Source: Planctomycetaceae bacterium
Lineage (GTDB): Bacteria; Planctomycetota; Planctomycetia; Pirellulales; PALSA-1355
Length of the DNA stretch: 5,872 nucleotides
Assembly (NCBI GenBank): GCA_005773095.1
Contig: SXHT01000358.1
Location: 1 to 5,872, forward strand
Reading direction: 5' to 3'
Made by a program: the position numbers and the translations under genes. This document shows, in pieces, positions 1 to 5,150 of the stretch; the stretch's first letter is position 1; each line of letters opens with the position of its first letter. The notes under the pieces are model-generated. The model did not search any database. It saw nothing but the letters and a program-made list of their open reading frames with translations, and had not been told where the DNA came from.

Positions 1-3000
1 CGTGGTGTTGACGCCGTTGCGGGCCTGAATGACGACAGACTCGGTCTGAGCCAACGGCCTGGACTGCAACACGGCGCCCGTCGCGGTATCCACGATTTGC
101 ACGTTGCCGTTGGTGAGGCGTAGCGTGTAGGTCGATGTGCTCCCGGCCGGACCGGTGAAGGTCATTGGGCCGCTCTCAGTAAACTGATAGAGTGCGCCGT
201 CCCACCCGCCAGCGCTTGTCATCATGAGTGTGCCAGCGCCCGGATCCTGATCGGCGGTGCCGTCAAATCCGCCGGCCACGTAGATGTGGCCCGCGCCGTC
301 GAGGGCGACTCGATATCCCCAGCCGCCGCCGGTGACGCCGCTACCGGCTTCTTGTCCCCAGGCTTGCGTCCAAAGGGTGTTGCCAAAGGTGTCTAGCTTG
401 CCCAGGAAGCCGGTATAGGTGGCGACGGTTGTCGACGCATCCGCGTCCAGGCTGCCGGCGCCCACGATCCAACCGGTGTAGTAACTGTTTCCCGCGGCGT
501 CCACCGCCAGGCCGCCGAACCAGTCGTCGGTGGCGGCGCCCATGGAGCGGCTCCACAAGAAATTTCCGGCGCTATTCAGTTTCGTGACGAAGCCGTCAAT
601 GCCGCCGTTGCTAGTTAAGTTGGTGCTGCCAAGCACCATCGTGATGGTGAAACCGCCGATGGTGTAGACATTGCCGGCAGCATCCACCGCGACCTCGGAG
701 GTGTAGTCGTAGCCAGCGCCGCCAAACTGCTGGGCCCACTGAACGACGCCCTGACTATTAAGCTTTGCCAGGTAGCCGTCGTAGTCGCCAAGGCTAGTGA
801 GCGTGCGACTACCGATCTGGACGGTGTCGGCGAACGAGCCGGCGACATAGACGTTCCCCGACGCGTCTGCGGCGATGCCCCACGCGCCCTCAGAGCCCTC
901 CACCGTGATGGGTTGGGCCCACTGCAGCGCGCCGGCGCTATCGAGCTTGGCAACCAAGCCGGCGGTCTGACCCACGCTGCTGAAAGAACGGCCGGCCAGT
1001 GTGGCCGTTCCCGAGAAGGACCCGGCGACATGGACATTGCCGGCGGCGTCGAGGGCCAGATGTCCAAAATTGTCCGAGCCGCTCCCGCCGAGCTGTTGAG
1101 CCCAAAGCACTTTACCGCTCGTGTCCAACTTCATCACGAAGCCGTCGTAGTTGCCGCCACTAGTCAAAGTGGTGGCGTCGACCATCAGCTTATCCCAGAA
1201 GTATCCGGCGAGGAAAACATTGCCTCCGCTATCGACGCGAATGTCCGTCACGTAGTTGTCGTAATCGCCGCCATCGCTTTTCACATGCTTGGCCCAGATA
1301 AGGCTTCCCGTGGCGGAGTACTTGGCCACGTAACTGTCGTAGGTGCCCACCGATGTAAAGCTGGTTGTGCCGGCGCCGGGGTCAAGGTCGATCGTGCCGT
1401 GGAAGTAGCCGCTGAGATAAACATTTCCTGCCTTGTCCGTGGCGACGACCAATCCGTCGTCTTCGCCCGTGGACCCAATGGGCAGAACCATCGAAAGCTG
1501 GACCGCCTTGCCGGGTGTCTGACTGGCCTCCGGATCGACGAATACCTCGCCAATGGCGCGGTCCCAATCGTGGGTGTCTCGGGTTCGCGATCCGAAGTAG
1601 AAGTCCGTCCCGGCTATGCCTTTGAGCGTGTTCTGGCCGTTGTCGGCAATGTAGCTTGCCAGATTGAGCTTCGTACCCTCGTTGAGACCGCCGGAGGAAC
1701 GCATCAGGTGATCGACTCGTGTGGCATAGTCGATATCGGTGCGCGACCATTCATCGATGATCGATTTCAGGGCGTTGGGTTCGAGATCGTGCGCGGTTTC
1801 ACCCGCGATCAGGATGTCTTCACCACCCGCGCCATCGAGTTGGTCCACATCCGCACCGCCGATGAGCAGGTTTCGTCCCGCGTTGCCACGCAGAATATCG
1901 TTGCCAGCGCCGCCGAGCACGGTCAGTGGTCCCTGGACGGCGTCGAGCGCCTGCACGTTGTCCGCTCCGTCCCAGGCCCAGACGGTCACGGACGTGCTCG
2001 CTGGGGTACTTTGGATCGTGACGTCGTCGTCCCACTCGCTCGTATAGAGCTTGATGTCTTCAACAGTTCCGTAGTGGTCGATCGTCGTCTGTCGGGCCTG
2101 CAGCCTGTTGGAGTCGAGTGCGTAAGCATTCCGAACGCCGACGACATGCGATCCGAATACATCGTCGACGATCAGCGAATCCTTATCCGCCCCCGCGTCG
2201 TAGATCAGCCACGACCGCAGACCGTCCAGAGTCAGCCAATTGCCGGCGTACAACGTGTCGGCGCCGGCCCCGGAATGGATGCTCAAGGGACTGGTTGTTT
2301 TGTGCACATGGAATTCGTCCGCACCGCCGCCCGTGGTGATCGTCGTCCGGAATCGCTCCACGGACGACGGCGGGTTGATCATGTAGTTGGTCGTGATGCG
2401 CGACGCGGTGTCGTCGATGACGAACTTGTAGCCGCTATTGCCGCCGACGAAATCGAGCGACTCGGTCTGCGCCATCCGGTAGTGGACCTGCCCGGTTCCC
2501 AGGCCACTCATGGAGCCGAATTCGCCGGCCGTCCACATGTGGATGTCACGGCGGGAGTTGGCCTCGGTATCGTTGACTGTCAGCTTTGTGCGGGAAGATG
2601 AGTTGCCAATGCTCAAGACGCCGCCGATCGCGGGGACGCCGAGAATTAGATAATCGACGCCGTCACGTCGCACGAATTGGTCGGCGTCGCCAATCGTCAC
2701 TTGATCCGCGCCATTCTGTCCGTCGATGATCATGTCCGACGAGGTTTTCACGACCGTCACGTCGTCCGTTCCGCTGCCCGAGTGGAGCTTTACGGGGGCT
2801 CCTGCCGGCGTATCTTCAATGCGGAAAAAATTGCCGTGCCGGCCGGCCTTGAGCGTCAGCGACCCCACGGCGAACGCGACGTTGACGGGCAACAGGCCGC
2901 GCACGTCCGTCGAGTTCACGCTGACGTACTGGCGGCCGGCGGCGGCCGAGCCGTCGATCTCCAGGTGCGTGGCAGCGTCCCCGTTGATGACTACATTTTC

Positions 3001-4254
3001 GATCTCGCCATATTCAAACCTGCGGCCATCAACAGTGACCAGGCCGTTGCTGACGACGACACTGCTGCCCCCTGCAGGCGCGTTCACCTGGAGCGTGTCG
3101 CTGTCGTCGCCGCCGTAGATTGTGGCGCTGGGAAGGTTGCCGTCGAGGATGATTAGGTCGTCCCGAAGGCCCGCGTCTACCAGGATGCCGTTGAGCGTGC
3201 TGATGGTATAACTGTAGCTGTCGCCAAGCATGGTTTTGAAGTCCGCATCCAGGAAACGCTCAACCTTCACACTGGCCTGGTGGTGCGTGGTGCGCGTGAT
3301 GGTGATCCGGTCATGCAGCCCGGTCCCAGTCACAAACGCCGGAGCGCCTGCCCGCAGGCCGATGTCGAGATCTCCCGCAAGCTGGTTGTGAGCATTCGAG
3401 GTCAGCTTGGGGTCGTTGTTTCCGTCTCCCAGCATGAGGGGGAAACGTGTAAAGAAGAGCACGTTGTTGGGGTACAAAGCCATCGAATCGGCCATGATGT
3501 CCGACTCCGTGTCGAAGCGCTCCGTGGCGGTGTGGTGAAGGCCGAACGAGTGCCCGGCTTCGTGCGAGGCGACCGCGGCGATTCCAGTGGCGAGCCTGTC
3601 GGCCGAAAAGCCTTTGAATGTGTCGGCAAACACGAGTACGGATTCATCCCGGATATTCCTCATCTCCTTGAAATCGCGTTCCGAGGCGAGACCCATTTTG
3701 CCGAGAGCCTCTGCGACACTCTTGTTCGTGTCGGTTCGCGTCACGGTGTTGATGAACACATAGGCATCGAACTCCCCGGAGACGTCACCGGAGTTGGCCT
3801 TCATCGCATTTTTGACCGCGTCTACGCTGTTGGCGCTGCTCACGACGACGTTTACATCGAAGGGCGAAAACTGGTACTCGACGATATCCACGATGGAGTC
3901 GCGAAGGGCCTGGTAATCGGCGTAATCCCCCTTGACCCCCACGCCATCGAAGTCGATGTCGTGTGCATCCACCACTTTGGCCAGCGAATCGAAGCGAAGG
4001 TTGGTATCCGACGTGATAAACCCTTGTTGCTCGCGGATGAGATGCTCCTTGTTTCCGTTGAGTGCATCGGCGAACTGACCGGCACTCATCGTCAGGCTGC
4101 CGCCGGCAAAGCCTTCACCGAAATCGAGAAACACCGTGGTGGTCATCATCTTGCGGTCTTCGAGAGACTCGTTGAAGAGCCGACGCGAGCATCGGGGTTG
4201 AGAGCGTGATGATTTCTTGGCTTTACGATCGAACCATTTGCGGAAACGCGACAT
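1..4254 (-). CDS. Giant secreted mosaic protein: metzincin protease + RTX/beta-solenoid + seven-bladed SBBP propeller (C-terminus beyond window)
   Basis: The frame is open for 1418 codons from ATG at 4254-4252 to the left edge, so the C-terminus is missing. Seen in order: a basic leader (MSRFRKWFDRKAKK) without a hydrophobic Sec-type segment; a LEPR-XLL-like motif LEDRKMM (residues 31-37); a zinc protease domain (about 38-270) with HEAGHSFGLHH (231-241) and a Met-turn SDIMADSM (M254); a long beta-rich region (about 340-778) with recurrent GxGAD motifs; four RTX nonapeptides (781-816); a YATRV/GGLN module (819-907); seven SBBP units (about 936-1362); and the start of another beta module. Known of these families: HExxHxxGxxH metzincins are zinc endopeptidases, RTX nonapeptides bind calcium after export, and SBBP units form propeller blades. 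Inferred: an extracellular or cell-surface, calcium-dependent protease or adhesin. Substrate is unknown. C22 is the only cysteine I find, so a cysteine-switch prodomain is excluded. The start is supported by a weak AGGA upstream and by the leader/LEPR arrangement. Codon use looks uniform and I see no frameshift. Confidence 0.93.
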   Translation of the reverse strand, partial: MSRFRKWFDRKAKKSSRSQPRCSRRLFNESLEDRKMMTTTVFLDFGEGFAGGSLTMSAGQFADALNGNKEHLIREQQGFITSDTNLRFDSLAKVVDAHDIDFDGVGVKGDYADYQALRDSIVDIVEYQFSPFDVNVVVSSANSVDAVKNAMKANSGDVSGEFDAYVFINTVTRTDTNKSVAEALGKMGLASERDFKEMRNIRDESVLVFADTFKGFSADRLATGIAAVASHEAGHSFGLHHTATERFDTESDIMADSMALYPNNVLFFTRFPLMLGDGNNDPKLTSNAHNQLAGDLDIGLRAGAPAFVTGTGLHDRITITRTTHHQASVKVERFLDADFKTMLGDSYSYTISTLNGILVDAGLRDDLIILDGNLPSATIYGGDDSDTLQVNAPAGGSSVVVSNGLVTVDGRRFEYGEIENVVINGDAATHLEIDGSAAAGRQYVSVNSTDVRGLLPVNVAFAVGSLTLKAGRHGNFFRIEDTPAGAPVKLHSGSGTDDVTVVKTSSDMIIDGQNGADQVTIGDADQFVRRDGVDYLILGVPAIGGVLSIGNSSSRTKLTVNDTEANSRRDIHMWTAGEFGSMSGLGTGQVHYRMAQTESLDFVGGNSGYKFVIDDTASRITTNYMINPPSSVERFRTTITTGGGADEFHVHKTTSPLSIHSGAGADTLYAGNWLTLDGLRSWLIYDAGADKDSLIVDDVFGSHVVGVRNAYALDSNRLQARQTTIDHYGTVEDIKLYTSEWDDDVTIQSTPASTSVTVWAWDGADNVQALDAVQGPLTVLGGAGNDILRGNAGRNLLIGGADVDQLDGAGGEDILIAGETAHDLEPNALKSIIDEWSRTDIDYATRVDHLMRSSGGLNEGTKLNLASYIADNGQNTLKGIAGTDFYFGSRTRDTHDWDRAIGEVFVDPEASQTPGKAVQLSMVLPIGSTGEDDGLVVATDKAGNVYLSGYFHGTIDLDPGAGTTSFTSVGTYDSYVAKYSATGSLIWAKHVKSDGGDYDNYVTDIRVDSGGNVFLAGYFWDKLMVDATTLTSGGNYDGFVMKLDTSGKVLWAQQLGGSGSDNFGHLALDAAGNVHVAGSFSGTATLAGRSFSSVGQTAGLVAKLDSAGALQWAQPITVEGSEGAWGIAADASGNVYVAGSFADTVQIGSRTLTSLGDYDGYLAKLNSQGVVQWAQQFGGAGYDYTSEVAVDAAGNVYTIGGFTITMVLGSTNLTSNGGIDGFVTKLNSAGNFLWSRSMGAATDDWFGGLAVDAAGNSYYTGWIVGAGSLDADASTTVATYTGFLGKLDTFGNTLWTQAWGQEAGSGVTGGGWGYRVALDGAGHIYVAGGFDGTADQDPGAGTLMMTSAGGWDGALYQFTESGPMTFTGPAGSTSTYTLRLTNGNVQIVDTATGAVLQSRPLAQTESVVIQARNGVNTT
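169..1449 (-). repeat. Seven SBBP beta-propeller repeats
   Basis: Seven copies of a unit with consensus V-x-D-x-x-G-N-V-Y-V-A-G-x-F ... L-T-S-x-G-x-Y-D-G-F-V-x-K-L-D-x-x-G-x-x-x-W-A-Q. The aspartates that begin the units are encoded at codons ending at 1437, 1233, 1050, 867, 684, 501 and 300. Spacings are 204, 183, 183, 183, 183 and 201 bases, so blades 2 to 5 are exactly 61 codons each, and blades 1 and 6 are six to seven residues longer. The pattern fits the SBBP (seven-bladed beta-propeller) family, and seven units are enough to close one propeller. Likely role: protein or carbohydrate binding, or scaffold, outside the cell (inferred). Confidence 0.88.
1534..1800 (-). other. Post-RTX YATRV/GGLN module
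   Basis: Directly after the RTX units, residues 819-907 contain E-T-A-H-D-L...A-L...I-I-D-E-W-S, D-Y-A-T-R-V-D-H-L, G-G-L-N, then an N-T-L-K-G-I-A-G-T-D-F-Y-F-G segment and G-E-V-F-V-D. From memory, this arrangement (EW...YATRV..L...GGLN...D.L.GG.G.DWFF) recurs after RTX repeats in planctomycete calcium-binding proteins and is not well characterised. It appears to cap the RTX roll and ends just before the propeller domain. Its function is unknown. Confidence 0.5.
1807..1914 (-). repeat. Four tandem RTX (hemolysin-type calcium-binding) nonapeptides
   Basis: Residues 781-816 read as four nine-residue units: GGAGNDILR, GNAGRNLLI, GGADVDQLD and GAGGEDILI. The first fits GGxGxDxUx perfectly; the second has lost its aspartate (N in its place), and the third has D for the second-half glycine. 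RTX units form a parallel beta-roll with calcium between turns and usually fold after export. Four units make only a small roll, so this is more likely a structural calcium site than a type I secretion signal. Confidence 0.88.
1981..3180 (-). other. Beta-solenoid-like region with recurring GxGAD motifs
   Basis: Residues about 359-758 of the giant protein are rich in V/I/T/D/G. A recurring element of the form hydrophobic-x-x-G-x-G/D-x-D-x-hydrophobic appears as YGGDDSDTL (380-388), HSGSGTDDV (about 491-499), DGQNGADQV (about 511-519), TGGGADEF (about 641-648), HSGAGADTL (about 660-668) and DAGADKDSL (about 686-694). WDGADNV follows at about 762-768. Spacing is irregular, so this is a degenerate repeat and not a tandem array. 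Such patterns are common in bacterial extracellular beta-helix or calcium-binding proteins. It probably forms a spacer or adhesive stalk between the protease and the RTX block; that role is inference. Confidence 0.55.
3481..3564 (-). other. Metzincin zinc-binding motif and Met-turn
   Basis: Codons for HEAGHSFGLHH fit HExxHxxGxxH exactly: H231, H235 and H241 would ligate zinc, E232 is the general base and G238 allows the turn. Thirteen residues after H241 comes S-D-I-M254-A-D-S-M, which fits a Met-turn at the spacing seen in matrixin-like enzymes. A segment F-S-P-F-D-V-N-V (129-136) lies in the upper half of the domain. The domain lacks a recognisable propeptide: only about 37 residues precede the fold. 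Subfamily (M10-like or another metzincin) cannot be fixed by eye. Confidence 0.88.
4144..4164 (-). other. LEPR-XLL-like N-terminal motif (LEDRKMM)
   Basis: Residues 31-37 of the giant protein read L-E-D-R-K-M-M, preceded by R-R-L-F-N-E-S. This matches from memory the pattern (F-E-x-L-E-x-R-x-L/M-L) found close to the N-terminus of many very large planctomycete extracellular proteins and annotated as LEPR-XLL. The motif is thought to relate to targeting, but its mechanism is unsettled. Here the final hydrophobic pair is M-M rather than L-L or M-L. It supports both the chosen start codon and the planctomycete assignment. Confidence 0.65.
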
Positions 4255-4264
4255 AACAATTTCG

Positions 4265-4268
4265 TCCT
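4265..4268 (-). promoter_or_regulatory. Weak ribosome binding site of the giant protein gene
   Basis: On the minus strand AGGA lies ten bases before the ATG at 4254. The match to the anti-Shine-Dalgarno is only four bases and the spacing is slightly long. Planctomycetes often have poor Shine-Dalgarno sequences, so this only modestly supports the start. Confidence 0.4.
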
Positions 4269-4278
4269 GTTTGTGCTG

Positions 4279-4298
4279 GGAAGGGAGCCTCGCCTTCC
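4279..4298 (-). other. Second small hairpin in intergenic leader
   Basis: GGAAGG and CCTTCC form a six-base stem around an eight-base loop, only five bases from the neighbouring GC hairpin. It sits about 25 bases before the start codon of the giant gene, so it would lie in the 5' leader if the weak upstream promoter is used. There is no U-tract. Function is unknown. Confidence 0.3.
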
Positions 4299-4303
4299 AT
4301 CAC

Positions 4304-4319
4304 CGGCGGAAAGCCGCCG
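4304..4319 (-). other. Small GC hairpin in intergenic leader
   Basis: CGGCGG and CCGCCG form a perfect six-base stem around a four-base loop, about 50 bases after the ligA-fragment stop codon and 50 bases before the next start. No run of T follows on the minus strand, so it is not a classical Rho-independent terminator. It could be a leader structure or a chance product of GC-rich DNA. Confidence 0.35.
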
Positions 4320-4322
4320 CGA

Positions 4323-4349
4323 ATGTTACAGCCGCAATTAGAGATGCAA
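4323..4349 (-). promoter_or_regulatory. Weak candidate promoter of the giant protein gene
   Basis: On the minus strand TTGCAT (4344-4349) is followed after 15 bases by TAACAT (4323-4328), about 70 bases before the start codon. Both hexamers are imperfect and the 15-base spacer is short for a housekeeping sigma factor. It is offered only because it is the best match in the 113-base gap between ligA and the large gene. Confidence 0.2.
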
Positions 4350-4367
4350 GAAATGCCGTGGCTACGA

Positions 4368-5150
4368 CTAATGCCCTTCAGCGGCGATCATCTGCTCGAA
4401 CTTGGCCTCGTCGATGATTTCGACGCCAAGTTGCTGCGCCTTGGCCAGCTTGCTGCCGGCATCAGCACCGGCGATGAGATAGCTGGTCTTCTTGGAGACG
4501 CTTGACGCCGCGCGGCCGCCATGGCGGGCGATCAGCTCTTCGATGTCTTCGCGGCCGTACTTTTCGAGCGTGCCGGTGACTACAAACGTCTTGCCCGCGA
4601 GCACGCCTTGGCCGGTCTGAGAGGCGGATTGCAGGGCCGTCATTTGCACGCCGAGCGCGGTGAGGTCGTCGATGGTACGCTTGCCAAACTCCCTTTGCAG
4701 CCAGGCGTATACGCCGGCGGCGATGACAGGGCCGACTTCGTTCACTTCCGATAAGTCGTCGCTGCTGGCCGCCCGCAGTTTCTCCATCGAGCCGAAATGC
4801 TCGGCCAATACCGTGGCCACGCGGGCGCCAACGTGCCGAATCGACAGTGCATTGAGCAAGCGGGCCAAGCCCCGCGACTTGCTGGATTCAATTGCCCCCA
4901 CCAGGCTTTCCGACGATTTCTTGCCCATCCGCTCGATTTCCATGAGCTGGTCCACGGTCGGGCGGTACAAGTCTCCGTAGCCCTTCACAAGTCTGGTGGA
5001 GACCAGTTGGTCGACGAGCTTGTCTCCCAGACCTTCAATGTCCATCGCGTTGCGCGCCGCGAAATAGCGCACCCGCTCCTTCACCTGAGCGGGACACTCC
5101 GAATTCGGGCAGCGAATGTACACGCCGCCTTCATCCTTGACGAGCTTCGT
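4368..5150 (-). pseudogene. ligA: 3' fragment of NAD-dependent DNA ligase (half zinc finger, HhH, BRCT)
   Basis: The frame from GTG at 5123-5121 to TAG at 4370-4368 gives 251 residues; ligase-like sequence begins about nine codons earlier (T-K-L-V-K-D-E-G-G). Residues are counted from that GTG. Seen: RCPNSECPAQ with the last two zinc cysteines (C5, C10); four helix-hairpin-helix motifs (IEGLGDKL about 29-36, IERMGKK 63-69, IRHVGAR 95-101, VNEVGPV 127-133); and a BRCT domain (about 175-248) with LAGKTFVVTGTL, HGG and GSKLAKAQQLGV. Complete LigA is about 650-700 residues. The N-terminal NTase domain with the KxDG lysine, the OB fold and the first zinc cysteines are absent, so the piece cannot ligate DNA. 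An in-frame TGA at 5174-5172 lies just upstream of the homology. The C-terminal domains are undamaged, which points to a recent break or a retained DNA-binding fragment. A full ligA elsewhere is expected because the enzyme is normally essential. Confidence 0.85.

Noticed and set aside
169..1449. CRISPR-like regular spacing of 183 bases
   Set aside because: The period is a protein repeat of 61 codons with drifting DNA sequence; there are no identical direct repeats with spacers.
1382..1750. 122-residue minus-strand frame, and other short minus-strand frames within 341-1750
   Set aside because: They overlap the giant gene in other frames, are arginine/proline-rich and show no domain features. 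They are shadows.
1807..1914. RTX units as a type I secretion signal
   Set aside because: They are internal, only four in number and followed by over 500 residues of other domains. They cannot be the C-terminal secretion signal, although the true C-terminus is not visible.
913..2601. 562-residue open frame on the plus strand
   Set aside because: It uses exactly the same codon boundaries as the minus-strand giant gene. Its openness follows from the rarity of TTA, CTA and TCA codons in that GC-rich gene. The product has no recognisable motif, while the minus-strand reading has clear domains.
3280..4209. 309-residue open frame on the plus strand
   Set aside because: Same register antisense of the metzincin domain; no motif or convincing start.
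4304..4319. GC hairpin as a Rho-independent terminator
   Set aside because: No T-run follows the stem on the minus strand.
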